A DNA stretch of 64,000 bases from Paenibacillus agaridevorans (GTDB lineage: Bacteria; Bacillota; Bacilli; Paenibacillales; Paenibacillaceae), in NCBI RefSeq assembly GCF_003112455.1, contig NZ_BDQX01000163.1:105564-169563 (forward strand). Reading direction: 5' to 3'. Below, piece by piece: positions 1-8,962 of the stretch; the first letter of the stretch is position 1; every line of letters starts with the position of its first letter. The translations under genes were made by a program, and so were the position numbers. The notes beneath the pieces were generated by a model. The model did no database searches. It had not been told where the DNA came from and was given only the letters and a program-made list of their open reading frames with translations.

Positions 1-1153
1 CGGCTGCCCAATAATTCATCTGCGCGTTAATATTAAGCGTGTAGTTGCTGCTCCAGGGCGCGCGCGTCTCTTCGTTCCAGATGCCTTGCAGGTTGGCAGG
101 CTGCGTTCCCTGCCTGGAGCTTCCCATCATCAGGTAACGGCCGTAATGGAACAGCAGCTCCACCAGTCCCGGATCGTCGCTGCCGTATTCCATAATACGG
201 CGATCCATGCTCATGTTCGCCGGCGCCTTGGCCTCGCCGAGACGAAGCGCAACCCTACCGAACAGCTCCCTATGATCGGCGATATGCGCCTCCCGAATAA
301 CGGCATAGGATTGATCTGCGATTTCCTCAATAGCAGCAAGCGTCACGCGCGAAGGCACGCGGTCCTTGCTTGCCTCGCCAAGCATGGCATCGAAGGAAGT
401 CGCCGCGGAGAAATACAAGGTTGCCGCCGTCGCCTCTTCTACTTGTACGCCGTCATGACCGACGCTCAGTCGCCCCCCTTCGAGTACGACCCTTAAACGG
501 CCGTGGAAACGCAGCGCGTTTGACGTCTCGGGATTGCCATACTGGATAGGATTAGCCGAGTTGTAATAGTTCGGCCATACCTGCTCGGGCGCAACGCCTT
601 CTATCGTATAATCTCCCTCTTCGCCGTTGGTTCGCGCACGCAGCAAGCTTGTTAATCTGACACGAAAGCTCAACATGCCGGGCTCGCTTGACTCCAGTCT
701 CACAATGACAGCCTGGGCGGGATGAGAGACGAACGTGTCGCGGTTGTATTGAATTCCCCCGATCGTATACGTGACGGACGCAATGCCCGAGGTCAAATCC
801 AGCGTTCGCGAATAACCGCGACAGTTATTGCCGTGATCCATCGTCAGCAACAGATCCGCAAGCGGCAGATAGGATTGCGTGTAGGGCCCCATCATCTCCT
901 TGCCGAGACGATCCGCTTCGATGTAATCCTCCCGCGCGATGCTGTCCCGAATCGCAGGAAGCACCTCCTTCGCCCTCGGATTGTTCCAATCTCTCGCCTC
1001 GCCGGACCACAATGTATCTTCGTTCAGTTGGATGCGTTCCGACTCTACTCCGCCAAAGACCATCGCTCCCAGGCGTCCGTTGCCGACCGGCAGCGCTTCC
1101 GTCCAGTATGTAGCCGGTCTGTCGAACATCATGCGAAGCTCGTTACTATGCAT
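1..1153 (-). CDS. GH95 family glycoside hydrolase (alpha-L-fucosidase/alpha-L-galactosidase type), 3' part off the window
   Basis: The frame is open from an ATG at 1153 to the left edge, giving about 384 N-terminal residues of a family that is usually 750-800 long. The start has an AGAGGTG site about eight bases upstream. The N-terminus carries the GH95 features ALPVGNGRLGAMVFGG and NEDTLWSG. Near the edge it reads QPANLQGIWNEE and NYTLNINAQMNYW, which are the family's conserved (alpha/alpha)6-barrel segments. GH95 enzymes remove terminal alpha-L-fucose or alpha-L-galactose from plant and host glycans. There is no signal peptide, so it probably acts on imported oligosaccharides in the cytoplasm. 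It diverges from an AraC gene at 1373, its likely regulator. Which sugar it removes cannot be told from this part. Confidence 0.93.
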   Translation of the reverse strand, partial: MHSNELRMMFDRPATYWTEALPVGNGRLGAMVFGGVESERIQLNEDTLWSGEARDWNNPRAKEVLPAIRDSIAREDYIEADRLGKEMMGPYTQSYLPLADLLLTMDHGNNCRGYSRTLDLTSGIASVTYTIGGIQYNRDTFVSHPAQAVIVRLESSEPGMLSFRVRLTSLLRARTNGEEGDYTIEGVAPEQVWPNYYNSANPIQYGNPETSNALRFHGRLRVVLEGGRLSVGHDGVQVEEATAATLYFSAATSFDAMLGEASKDRVPSRVTLAAIEEIADQSYAVIREAHIADHRELFGRVALRLGEAKAPANMSMDRRIMEYGSDDPGLVELLFHYGRYLMMGSSRQGTQPANLQGIWNEETRAPWSSNYTLNINAQMNYWAA

Positions 1154-1372
1154 GCAAGCACCTCTTTCTTTCTATTTCATTCTTCTGCTCTTGTCTACCG
1201 AATTTCGTCTATGAATGTTAGAATCGTAGTAAAGCCCGCCTCTATCGGGGCCTCCATTCTTAATTTAGGATTCGATTCCATCCTAGCAGACTTGGACTGT
1301 TGCAATGAATGTCTAATGTTAACTTCCTGTTGTATAAAACTATCTAACGATGACGGAACGGAGCGTGTGGAT

Positions 1373-2200
1373 GTGAGCAGCCTGCCACTAACCCGATTAT
1401 ACATGGAGAACCTGGACGTGCGCGTAACCGCGGTAGGCTACAATCAGGTATGGACCGATTGGCGGGAGCTCGACTATACGCCGGACTATAACAAGTTTTA
1501 TTTGATATGCGACGGGGAGGGCTGGTTAAAGATCGGCGACTCGGAATACCATCCCGCGCCAGGACAATGGTTCTTGATGCCGCAGGGCGTCAAGCAGTCC
1601 TTCTCGTACACGTCCGGAACAAGATTCACCAAGTATTGGTGCCACTTCACGGCCCGGGTAGGAGAACGCAATCTGTTCGACTTGCTGCAAGTGCCGGATT
1701 TCATCGACGCAAAAAATGACGGGGAGGCCGCGCGTCTCTTCCGGGATTTGTTCGAATACCGTTCATTGTCCTCCATCAGCGCTCCGCTGCTCGTGAAATC
1801 CGCCATGCTCCAACTAATCGCCTACTACCTGGAGCATGCCGTTGCAGCGCAGCCAACTCTGAGTCCTGCCGCATTGACGGAGCCTCTCCAGCAAGTGATC
1901 GCGCACATTCAGAGCAACTATCATCGAAATTTGACCATAGAAGAGCTGGCGGAGCAGGCCCATCTGCATCCCAACTATTTCATTCGCGTATTCAAGCGTC
2001 AATTCGGCACATCCCCGATTCAGTACGTGAATAAGAAGAGGCTTGAGGAAACCAAGCTGCTGCTCGTCACTTCAAACCTCTTGTTATCCGAGATTGGGGA
2101 CCGGGTCGGAATATCCGACATCTCCTACTTATCCCGCCTCTTCAAGGCGTCGACCGGCTTCTCTCCGACCGCTTATCGGGTGACGTTCGGGTCTCGCTAG
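1373..2200 (+). CDS. AraC family transcriptional regulator (cupin + HTH)
   Basis: A regulator of about 275 residues. An N-terminal cupin-like sensor domain covers roughly residues 15-140, and a C-terminal double helix-turn-helix runs from about 175 to 272 (LTIEELAEQAHLHPNYFIRV, then SEIGDRVGISDISYLSRLFK). The open frame runs back to 722, but that part lies antisense to the GH95 gene. I chose GTG 1373 because CGGAG sits about ten bases upstream and the domain starts soon after; ATG 1403 is an alternative. It diverges from GH95 across about 220 bp and probably activates it when a sugar binds the cupin. Its stop shares a CTAG palindrome with the stop of the convergent AraC gene. Confidence 0.88.
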   Translation: MSSLPLTRLYMENLDVRVTAVGYNQVWTDWRELDYTPDYNKFYLICDGEGWLKIGDSEYHPAPGQWFLMPQGVKQSFSYTSGTRFTKYWCHFTARVGERNLFDLLQVPDFIDAKNDGEAARLFRDLFEYRSLSSISAPLLVKSAMLQLIAYYLEHAVAAQPTLSPAALTEPLQQVIAHIQSNYHRNLTIEELAEQAHLHPNYFIRVFKRQFGTSPIQYVNKKRLEETKLLLVTSNLLLSEIGDRVGISDISYLSRLFKASTGFSPTAYRVTFGSR

Positions 2201-3036
2201 AACACTCTATTCCTTCTATAATATAACGGCGCATGGCCTGTGACTTCCTTAAATACCCGGCCGAAATGCGTCACGCTGCCAAAGCCCACCTTCCTCGCAA
2301 TGGCATGGACCTTGAGCGAGGAAAGCTCAAGCAGCTTCTTCGCTTCCTTGATCCGCACGCTATTGACGTATTCTACGAACGCGAAGCCCGTCGCCTCCTT
2401 GAAGGAGCGGCTCAAATAATAGGGGCTGATATAAAACTTGTCCGCCATAAGAGCCAGCGACAGCTCCTCCTGGTAATGATCGTTAATGTGGCGGACGATC
2501 TCCGATATGCGATCATGCATCTGGCTTGGCGATAACGGCAGTTCCTCCTCATGCTGCTGATAGTGACGACAGCAGGCAATCAGCAGTTGCACAGCGAGCG
2601 ATCGGGCCAACAATTCAAATCCGCTGCCCCGCTCCTTCATCTCTTGAATAATCGTTCTGGCAAGCGTATCCATGGAGAGCCTATTGCGAAGGGAACCGCT
2701 TAAGACCAAGTAATCCTTCTCCAACAGAGGACGAAGCGCCTCCTTATGGGCACCGTCGGACGAGAATAGGCACTCATGCATATTGATGATAAATCTTTCG
2801 TGCATCGGCTGCTCCGCATTGGTCGTGCGATGCAAAATATTAGGAGCAATAATGACGACATCGCCTTCATGGATCGTTATCGTCCGGTCTTGTATAAAAA
2901 ACTCCCGCTTGCCCGCCATCAGATAATAGATCTCGTAGGTGCTGTGAAAGTGGCTCGCCGGCATATGGTGGCGAAGCGCTTTCCGGTGGGAGACCAGAAA
3001 GGTTCCCTCTCCGTTTTCAAAATATAGATCGTGCAT
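2197..3036 (-). CDS. AraC family transcriptional regulator
   Basis: 279 residues. An N-terminal cupin (residues 1-140, with MPASHFHSTYEIYYLMAG and an EGDVVIIAPNILH turn) is followed by a C-terminal AraC double HTH (LSLALMADKFYISPYYLSRS and VHAIARKVGFGSVTHFGRVF). The start at 3036 has AAGGAGGG seven bases upstream; an in-frame extension to 3069 has no such site. It diverges from the GH105 gene at 3169, so it is the obvious candidate regulator of that gene, sensing a pectin-derived sugar. The 3' end overlaps the convergent AraC gene by four bases. Confidence 0.92.
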   Translation of the reverse strand: MHDLYFENGEGTFLVSHRKALRHHMPASHFHSTYEIYYLMAGKREFFIQDRTITIHEGDVVIIAPNILHRTTNAEQPMHERFIINMHECLFSSDGAHKEALRPLLEKDYLVLSGSLRNRLSMDTLARTIIQEMKERGSGFELLARSLAVQLLIACCRHYQQHEEELPLSPSQMHDRISEIVRHINDHYQEELSLALMADKFYISPYYLSRSFKEATGFAFVEYVNSVRIKEAKKLLELSSLKVHAIARKVGFGSVTHFGRVFKEVTGHAPLYYRRNRVF

Positions 3037-3168
3037 GCTGCTATCCCTCCTTCGGCATCTGTTACCCATTATAGCGCAAGAAATAAGAAGAAATCACAAC
3101 TATTCGCAAAACATGTACATTTCCTGATGCTAGAATGAGATTACAAACCACAAGGAGGAAGGATACGC

Positions 3169-4266
3169 ATGACAACCGCATCATCTCTTACGACGCCGAT
3201 CGGCTGGGCGCACAAAGCTTGCGAGGCGATCATGGCCAAATTCGAACCGGAGCATCTTCCGCCGGACCGGTTCCACTATCATCAAGGGGTCTTCCTGTCC
3301 GGCATGGAGAAAACTTGGCGGCAGAGCGGCGAGCAGAAGCTTTACGACTACATGAAAGGCTGGGTCGACAGCCAGATTCTCGAGGACGGCAGCATCAAAA
3401 AATTTAAATCCGATGAGCTGGACGATATCCAGCCCGGCGTTCTTCTCTTCACCCTCTACGAGCAGACGGGCGACGAACGGTACAAGAAAGCTCTGCACAC
3501 CTTGGTTCCGCTGCTCAAGTCGTGGCCGACCAACCCGTCCGGCGGCTTCTGGCACAAAGGCCATTACCCTAATCAAATGTGGCTGGACGGCTTGTACATG
3601 GCTGGGCCGATCGCCGCGCAATTCGCCAAAACGTTCGGCGACAGCGACTATTTCGACATGATGGCCTTTCAGGCGCTGCTTATGGAGAAACATACGAAGG
3701 ATCCCGTTACCGGCCTTCTGTACCATGGCTGGGACGAAACCAGGGAAGCCGCTTGGGCCGATCCCGAAACGGGGCTTGCTCCGGAATTCTGGGGCCGCGC
3801 CATTGGCTGGTATCCCGTTGCCTTGTTGGAGATGTTCGAGCACTACCCGGCCGACCATCCGGACAAAGCCAAGCTCGTCGCGATTCTTCAGGATCTGCTG
3901 ATCTCCCTGACGAACTTCCAGGATCCCGCTACCGGACTGTGGTATCAAGTCATCGACAAAGGAGAACGTCCGGATAACTGGCTGGAGAACTCCTGTACGT
4001 CGTTGTTCGTACATGCCATTGCCAAGGCTGTCCGGTTCGGTTATCTGGATGCCAAGTATATGGAGCAGGCCTGGAAGGGTTATCAGGGCGTCATTGATAC
4101 GCTGAAATTCGACGAGAACGGCAACGTCGTCATCGGCAACATTTGTATCGGCACGGGAATCGGCGACTATGCCCACTACATCGCACGCCCGACCAGCGAA
4201 AACGATCTGCACGGCGCGGGCGCCTTTATCCTGATGTGCGCCGAGATGAATCTGGCGGCGCAATAA
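3169..4266 (+). CDS. GH105 unsaturated rhamnogalacturonyl hydrolase (YteR/YesR type)
   Basis: 365 residues, the usual length for this single-domain (alpha/alpha)6-barrel family. It hydrolyses the unsaturated galacturonyl end left on rhamnogalacturonan oligosaccharides by pectate or rhamnogalacturonan lyases. Asp140 in MWLDGLYMAGP and His186 in LLYHGWDE match the catalytic Asp143 and His189 of Bacillus subtilis YteR. WGRAIGWYPVAL and NWLENSCTSLFVHA are further family blocks. There is no signal peptide, so it works in the cytoplasm on imported oligosaccharides. The start has AAGGAGGA nine bases upstream. A perfect 12-bp hairpin follows the stop. The divergent AraC gene at 3036 is the likely regulator. 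A 367-codon antisense open frame across this gene is a composition artefact. Confidence 0.95.
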   Translation: MTTASSLTTPIGWAHKACEAIMAKFEPEHLPPDRFHYHQGVFLSGMEKTWRQSGEQKLYDYMKGWVDSQILEDGSIKKFKSDELDDIQPGVLLFTLYEQTGDERYKKALHTLVPLLKSWPTNPSGGFWHKGHYPNQMWLDGLYMAGPIAAQFAKTFGDSDYFDMMAFQALLMEKHTKDPVTGLLYHGWDETREAAWADPETGLAPEFWGRAIGWYPVALLEMFEHYPADHPDKAKLVAILQDLLISLTNFQDPATGLWYQVIDKGERPDNWLENSCTSLFVHAIAKAVRFGYLDAKYMEQAWKGYQGVIDTLKFDENGNVVIGNICIGTGIGDYAHYIARPTSENDLHGAGAFILMCAEMNLAAQ

Positions 4267-4273
4267 AATAACG

Positions 4274-4303
4274 CTAAGGGACAAGGATAGTCTTGTCCCT
4301 TAG
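4274..4303 (+). terminator. hairpin terminator after GH105
   Basis: A perfect 12-bp stem (CTAAGGGACAAG with CTTGTCCCTTAG) and a 6-base loop, starting seven bases after the GH105 stop. No T-tract follows, so it may act as a 3' stabiliser as much as an intrinsic terminator. Confidence 0.7.
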
Positions 4304-4306
4304 ACT

Positions 4307-4583
4307 GTCGATTCATTGTGCAAAGGTGAAATTACGGGCAAGTGTCCGGTAAGAACTGAACGGGGGGCGGGGGCGAGGGACAACTGTAACGGAACTGAAA
4401 GGCGTTATTTCAACAAAAAGCAGCATTTCGCAAATCTAATGGAACTGCCAGCCCTTATAAGGGGCCAAAGTTCGCGTTTTGCCTGGATTTCTCACGAATA
4501 ACGTCGCAGAGTTCCGTTAGATTTTAATATCACGCCAAACGATCAATATAAGGGCCCTCATTTCCATTAACAGGTTGGCGATG
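4307..4583. repeat. dispersed inverted-repeat-ended element, copy 1 (right end missing)
   Basis: This stretch is closely similar over its whole length to 13870-14130, with a few short indels. Shared blocks include GTAACGGAACTGAAAGGCGT, GCCTGGATTTCTCACGAATA and ATATCACGCCAAACGAT. The left end is the 13-base terminus GTCGATTCATTGT (4307-4319), which is the exact reverse complement of the right terminus of copy 2. Similarity stops after GTTGGCGATG at 4583, so about 45 bp of the right end including its terminus is missing. The right part overlaps the 3' end of the SLH remnant. No convincing coding frame is seen. Confidence 0.8.
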
Positions 4584-5012
4584 ATACTCTATTAGTGTCA
4601 ACAAACTTACGATGGCTTCAGCCCGCGTAACTGCAGCTTGGGGTTCGAACCGATTATCCCCGCGCCACTCCATCACATGCTGTTCTGTCACAAAGGATAC
4701 ATAGGATATACCCCTTTCTGGAACGTCACCCCTTTCGCTCAAAACAGCATGGGGTAAATTCGCCTCATAAGATCCAATCAAGCGAGAGGCTCGCGACAGA
4801 AGCGTAGCCTGTTCCATTCTGCTTAGCTTCTCTTTCGGACGAAAGCTTCCGTCAGTATAGCCATGTATCAAGCCCGCTTTGACCGCTAGCGCTATCGCAG
4901 GCTGTGCCCACACTCCTATCTTATCCGAGTCATAGAATATAAAGGACCCCCCATTTCCCTTTAAATTCAAAGCTGCGAAGCACAATTTGGCAATATCCTT
5001 CTCCTCAAACAA
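4530..5012 (-). pseudogene. S-layer homology (SLH) domain protein remnant
   Basis: A 160-codon frame with one clear SLH module (residues about 27-77, WAQPAIALAVKAGLIHGYTD then FRPKEKLSRMEQATLLSRA) and part of a second (FEPQAAVTRAEAIVSLLTLI). SLH modules anchor surface proteins to cell-wall polymers and normally come in threes on a secreted protein. Here there is no signal peptide or effector domain. The only upstream start is a TTG with no ribosome binding site, lying right behind the A-tract of the doxX terminator, and the last 15-20 codons lie in the truncated repeat element. I read it as the 3' fragment of a decayed surface-protein gene. A small expressed protein is less likely. Confidence 0.65.
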
Positions 5013-5026
5013 GAAACAAAAAAGAG

Positions 5027-5056
5027 AAAAAAAACCTATGCCATTGAAGGCATAGG
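5027..5056 (-). terminator. intrinsic terminator of the DoxX gene
   Basis: On the minus strand an 8-bp stem (CCTATGCC/GGCATAGG, loop TTCAAT) is followed by eight Ts, 14 bases after the DoxX-like gene's stop. Confidence 0.88.
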
Positions 5057-5069
5057 AGTGGTTGGCTCA

Positions 5070-5642
5070 TTATACAGATGTGTTATTCCTGTCGTGACCG
5101 ACAAATTCATTCCCCTTACGGGCCCACGGCGTTCCAAGCAGCGGCAATGCGAAGCGGTCCAGTCCATACCAGCCGGCATTTTTCCAAGCCAGGACGAGCC
5201 ATGTGGCAAGGATAAACAGCAGAGGATTCGTGCTTAGTGTACCCGCGAACAAGAAGCTTACATTCATGATAGCACCAAAGAATGCGGCAATACCTGTAAG
5301 TAATCCTACGATTAAGCCAATCCCGACAAGCAGCTCGCCGAATGCGACCATAACCGCGAATACTTTCGCATTTGGCAATACCATATTTTCGAGAAATGAT
5401 GCGTACCAGCCTGTTACATCCTTGCCTTCCTCAGCCTTGGCCAACGCTCCGCTTACGAAACCTTTGATCGCGGCTCCCCCGTTTTCGCCAACCCATGCAT
5501 CCGAGTTCACTTTCTTCCAACCTGCAGTGATCCACGAATAACCAAGATACAATCTAACGAAAAGCCATATCCAACCAGCCTTCGTGCTGCTGAATAAAAA
5601 TCTGGAGACCGGATTCTCAGGAATATTGATCTCTTTCGACAT
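5070..5642 (-). CDS. DoxX/DoxD-like integral membrane protein
   Basis: 190 residues with four predicted membrane segments: about 22-42 (WIWLFVRLYLGYSWITAGW), 95-115 (VFAVMVAFGELLVGIGLIVG), 117-137 and 143-155. The RLYLGYSWITAGWKK segment and the central GELLVGIGLIVGL are typical of the DoxX family, small membrane proteins related to the DoxD subunit of thiosulfate:quinone oxidoreductase. In Firmicutes several are tied to redox or thiol stress, but this one's reaction is unknown. The ATG at 5642 has GGAGGTG nine bases upstream. It is a single transcription unit with its own terminator, downstream of ctaB on the same strand. Confidence 0.85.
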   Translation of the reverse strand: MSKEINIPENPVSRFLFSSTKAGWIWLFVRLYLGYSWITAGWKKVNSDAWVGENGGAAIKGFVSGALAKAEEGKDVTGWYASFLENMVLPNAKVFAVMVAFGELLVGIGLIVGLLTGIAAFFGAIMNVSFLFAGTLSTNPLLFILATWLVLAWKNAGWYGLDRFALPLLGTPWARKGNEFVGHDRNNTSV

Positions 5643-5762
5643 GATCTTTGCACCTCCAAATTCATATTATGTAGTGTATAGGTCCATTATATGGATAGAT
5701 GCTTATTCATGCTGTGACAAATGTCACTATCACTATGGTACCCGTTTGTTTCTGCCGTTAAA

Positions 5763-5802
5763 CAAAGAGCCAACTAACCTTAAAAGGTTGGTTGGCTCTT
5801 TG
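5763..5802 (-). terminator. terminator of ctaB
   Basis: A long inverted repeat (CAAAGAGCCAACTAACC with GGTTGGTTGGCTCTTTG, one mismatch, 6-base loop) just past the ctaB stop on the minus strand. The following bases are only mildly T-rich. It could also stop plus-strand transcripts. Confidence 0.8.
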
Positions 5803-5808
5803 CTGGCA

Positions 5809-6729
5809 TTACAATAATGGAGCGCCCACGGAGTAGCCGACGATCAATAGCAGCAGCACCGTGATGTGGTTCAGCGAAAATATGAACATCGAACGTGCCC
5901 ATTTGTCCTCCTGCTTCCGCCGATAACCGTTAATGCTTAGTATCAGCCAGCCCAAGCTCAGGAGCGCATTCGCAATGGCAATGTAAGGATTAAAGGACCA
6001 GAACAAGAAGCTGCTCATAAACAATGCAACCAAATACACGTTCATCTGCACGTATGTTCTTTTAATTCCTTTGACGACGGGCAGCATCGGAATGTTAGCC
6101 GCGCGGTACTCCTCCATGCGGCGAATCCCGATGGCGTAGAAATGCGGCATCTGCCAGATGACCATCAACACGAACAACGCAATGGCGCCGGGATGAAAAA
6201 TATCCGGAGAAATCGCGGCCCAACCGATCAGCGGAGGCATGGCGCCGGACAAGCTTCCAACCTCCGTGTTATAGATGGTTCTGCGCTTCGTCCACATGGT
6301 GTAAGGCACAACGTAGAGGAACAGTCCCAGGAAACCCATTAAAGCGGATAGCGGAGAAGCAATATACAGCGCGACAAGACCGCCGAGCGCGATCCAGCCC
6401 CCCATAATCAGTCCGCTCCAAGTATCGATGATGCCGGATACGGTCGGCCTGTTTTTTGTTCGATCCATAATACTGTCGATATCGCGGTCGTACAAGTTAT
6501 TAAAGATGCCGGCTGCGCCGATCACGAGTGCTGATCCGATCAATGCCAACGCGATATTGCCGATCCGATCCATAAACGGGATGTCATGAACGAACAGCGC
6601 CATGGTGAGGCCTGCGACCATCGCGATGAGGTTCGACTTGATGATGCCAATTTTTATCGTTTCGAAGAGTACCTTCGTGACTGAGGTTGGAATTGGTTCG
6701 ACACTAACCGTATTGCCTTGGACACGCAT
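5809..6729 (-). CDS. ctaB: protoheme IX farnesyltransferase (heme O synthase)
   Basis: 306 residues in a polytopic UbiA-superfamily prenyltransferase. It attaches a farnesyl chain to heme b to make heme O for the terminal oxidases. The prenyl-diphosphate and metal-binding motif reads NNLYDRDIDSIMDRTKNRP (about residues 76-94). A second conserved stretch, YTMWTKRRTIYNTEVGSLSG, and WQMPHFYAIGIRR later on are family signatures. Eight to nine hydrophobic segments are visible. I chose the ATG at 6729 because GGGGGAG lies about nine bases upstream; the frame extends to 6804 without such a site. The usual neighbours (ctaA, cytochrome caa3 genes) are absent, so it stands alone here. Confidence 0.96.
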   Translation of the reverse strand: MRVQGNTVSVEPIPTSVTKVLFETIKIGIIKSNLIAMVAGLTMALFVHDIPFMDRIGNIALALIGSALVIGAAGIFNNLYDRDIDSIMDRTKNRPTVSGIIDTWSGLIMGGWIALGGLVALYIASPLSALMGFLGLFLYVVPYTMWTKRRTIYNTEVGSLSGAMPPLIGWAAISPDIFHPGAIALFVLMVIWQMPHFYAIGIRRMEEYRAANIPMLPVVKGIKRTYVQMNVYLVALFMSSFLFWSFNPYIAIANALLSLGWLILSINGYRRKQEDKWARSMFIFSLNHITVLLLLIVGYSVGAPLL

Positions 6730-6870
6730 GACGGTAACACTCCCCCTAAAGTAATTTACCTCTATAAGGTTACCATATTGTGCCCTTGATGTGCCGTTCT
6801 TCAACCAACCCTCATCATTCTGTCAAAAATGTTTGTCGCTTTCGTGAATAAAGGGATTATAAATGGCTAA

Positions 6871-7947
6871 TTATCCGTAAATTTGCGGATTTTGACGGCG
6901 GCACTCCTCCATGACCATCATTTGCTGGCGGACCTGCTGAGGCGTAATTTCCAGCTCCGCCCCCTCGGTAATCGATCGATACAGCATCATGTAGACTTTC
7001 TCCGTCATATCCTCAAACGGTGTTTTGCCCTCTTCCAGCGCTAAGCTCCAACTGTCCTCATGCCAGATTAACGTTTCGTTGCAATAGGCGGGAAGACCGT
7101 CCTTGCCGAGCAGCGGTTCCTTGATCAGTTGCTGCTCGGGAGCCTCTTCCGGCTTGAAATATTTCCATTCCAATTGCTGCGCCGTGCCGCGGAGGCCGCC
7201 GTTCGTGCCTTGAATGTTGAATGGCTCGCGACCGTAAGTACAGCATGAGGAAATTTCAAGGTCGATCGTCGGACGTCCTTGGCCTCTCATAATGAGCTTG
7301 ACATAGTCCTCCGCGTCGCCGAATGTGTTCGCGCGGTCCATTATACATGTTACTTGCGGCATGATATCCGTTCCGAACAGTTGCAGCGCCTGATCAACGG
7401 GATGCGGACCCGTATTGAGCAGATTTCCGCCGTTGTTGCTCTGCAGCGTCTGCCAATCCCAGCGGCGGGCGAAGCCGTTAAGCGTAAAATTTACTTGTAC
7501 AATGCGTCCAAGCACGCCGGACTCGATGACTTCACGGATCTTCGTAAACGCATGCTGATAACGGGATTGCTGGAAGATCGCTATTAATTTGCCGGAACGT
7601 TCGGAGGCTTCGATTAATTTGTCGACTTCTTCCGCCGTCTTGGCAAGCGGCTTCTCGCATAGAACATTAAACCCGCGATTTAGCAATTCCAACGAAATCG
7701 AGAAATGCTGATGGCTTGGCGATGCGTTAACAACGAGATCAAGCTCCTCGTTTTGAACCATTTCCTCCCAGCTCGCGTAGGCGTTACAGCCATACTCTTG
7801 CCTTGCAAGCTCCTGGCGCTCGGGCATGGAATCGGCTACCGCCGCGATTGTGTAATACTCGGAAATCTGGACAAGAAGATTGCCATGAATGTTGCGTCCG
7901 CTGCGCCCTTGCCCGATAATTCCTACCTTTAATGCTTTAGTCGTCAT
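6871..7947 (-). CDS. Gfo/Idh/MocA family NAD(P)-dependent sugar dehydrogenase
   Basis: 358 residues. An N-terminal Rossmann fold (VGIIGQGRSGRNIHG, residues 8-22) and the EKPLAKTAEEVDKLI segment (about 98-112) hold the NAD(P) site and catalytic lysine. The C-terminal alpha/beta substrate domain has NLLNTGPHPVDQALQLFG, with the expected histidine. Such enzymes oxidise or reduce one hydroxyl of a sugar, inositol or sugar derivative. Start at 7947 with AAGAGGAG upstream. It lies 32 bp downstream of an AraC gene and closes a run of seven minus-strand genes with nagA and nagB, so it probably handles a modified amino sugar. Exact substrate unknown. Confidence 0.9.
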   Translation of the reverse strand: MTTKALKVGIIGQGRSGRNIHGNLLVQISEYYTIAAVADSMPERQELARQEYGCNAYASWEEMVQNEELDLVVNASPSHQHFSISLELLNRGFNVLCEKPLAKTAEEVDKLIEASERSGKLIAIFQQSRYQHAFTKIREVIESGVLGRIVQVNFTLNGFARRWDWQTLQSNNGGNLLNTGPHPVDQALQLFGTDIMPQVTCIMDRANTFGDAEDYVKLIMRGQGRPTIDLEISSCCTYGREPFNIQGTNGGLRGTAQQLEWKYFKPEEAPEQQLIKEPLLGKDGLPAYCNETLIWHEDSWSLALEEGKTPFEDMTEKVYMMLYRSITEGAELEITPQQVRQQMMVMEECRRQNPQIYG

Positions 7948-7979
7948 AGGTAAGCTCCTCTTCTCGTCATGAGATCAAT

Positions 7980-8870
7980 TTATGGGTTATGTCCAAAGGT
8001 TTTTTTGTATTCCGTGGGCGTAATTCCCGTACGTTTCTTAAAGGTCCGAATAAAATGGCTCAAATGATGAAAACCTACCTGGAAGCCGATTTGAGTAATC
8101 GTATGCGAATCCCTCCGAATAAGCTCCATCGCCCGTTCGATTCGAACCTCGTTCATAAAATCGATAAACGTCTGCCCCGTCTCCTTCTTGAACATATGAC
8201 TGAAGTAGGCAGGCGCCATATTGGCAATAAGAGCGCCGTGCTCCAGCGGGATATCCTGGCTGTAATTGTTATAGACGTACCGCTTGACCTCATCGATTGG
8301 ATGCTGGTCGGCGAGCGCAGGCCTGCTGGCCGGCTTTCTCCACAATCTGCGGTATTCTCGGTCGATTAAAATCAGCAGCTTAATGAGGCTGGTGCGGACA
8401 GAGTATTCGTATCCGGCCTCGCGATGCTCAAGCTCGTCCTGAATATCCTGCAGAAGCTGCTCGACGAGCGGCTGTTTGCTATTGTCGATGTGCAGCCAGG
8501 GCTGATGCAGTGCAGCCGTGTCCTCATGCCGGGATTGCTGAAAAAAAGGTTGCAGCGTCTCGGCGAACGGCTTCAGCTCCTCCCGCACCAGAAAAGGCAT
8601 GAAATCGAGAAGCACGATTTCGAATGGTTTGTCCTCAATCGCGCTTAAGCTGTGCTCAATGCCGGGCAAAATGATAAATATATCGCCTCGGTTGACCATG
8701 AGCGACTTGCCGCGCAGCTGATGATTGCATACCCCTCCTAGCACATAAGCAATCTGCACATATTCGTGGACATGCAGGGGCTGCTTAAGCTCCATGTTCG
8801 TGTGGCGTATGATTTTAAAGGGAAAGTCCTTGCTGAGCATATCCTTGCTTTGAAAATAAGGCATCTCCAT
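7980..8870 (-). CDS. AraC family transcriptional regulator
   Basis: About 296 residues: an N-terminal cupin with HVHEYVQIAYVLGG and RGDIFIILPGIEHSL, and a C-terminal double HTH (IPLEHGALIANMAPAYFSHM and ITQIGFQVGFHHLSHFIRTF) in the last 100 residues. The frame opens at 8936. I prefer the ATG at 8870 because GGTGG lies seven bases before it; 8876 is also possible. It sits inside the amino-sugar cluster between an isomerase and a dehydrogenase, so it likely controls that cluster. Confidence 0.88.
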   Translation of the reverse strand: MEMPYFQSKDMLSKDFPFKIIRHTNMELKQPLHVHEYVQIAYVLGGVCNHQLRGKSLMVNRGDIFIILPGIEHSLSAIEDKPFEIVLLDFMPFLVREELKPFAETLQPFFQQSRHEDTAALHQPWLHIDNSKQPLVEQLLQDIQDELEHREAGYEYSVRTSLIKLLILIDREYRRLWRKPASRPALADQHPIDEVKRYVYNNYSQDIPLEHGALIANMAPAYFSHMFKKETGQTFIDFMNEVRIERAMELIRRDSHTITQIGFQVGFHHLSHFIRTFKKRTGITPTEYKKTFGHNP

Positions 8871-8962
8871 ATCCATACCACCAGTCGAAAACGAACTTTT
8901 TGAACACTCAATTATAGTGCCTCTTATAGCTAGCATATTTCAAACGGCTGAGGATAACAATC

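Noticed and set aside
722-1372. Upstream extension of the AraC gene at 1373
   Set aside because: It lies antisense to the GH95 coding region, and the ribosome site supports the later start.
3181-4284. 367-codon frame antisense to GH105
   Set aside because: The plus strand encodes a clear GH105 enzyme with catalytic residues; the antisense frame shows no family features.
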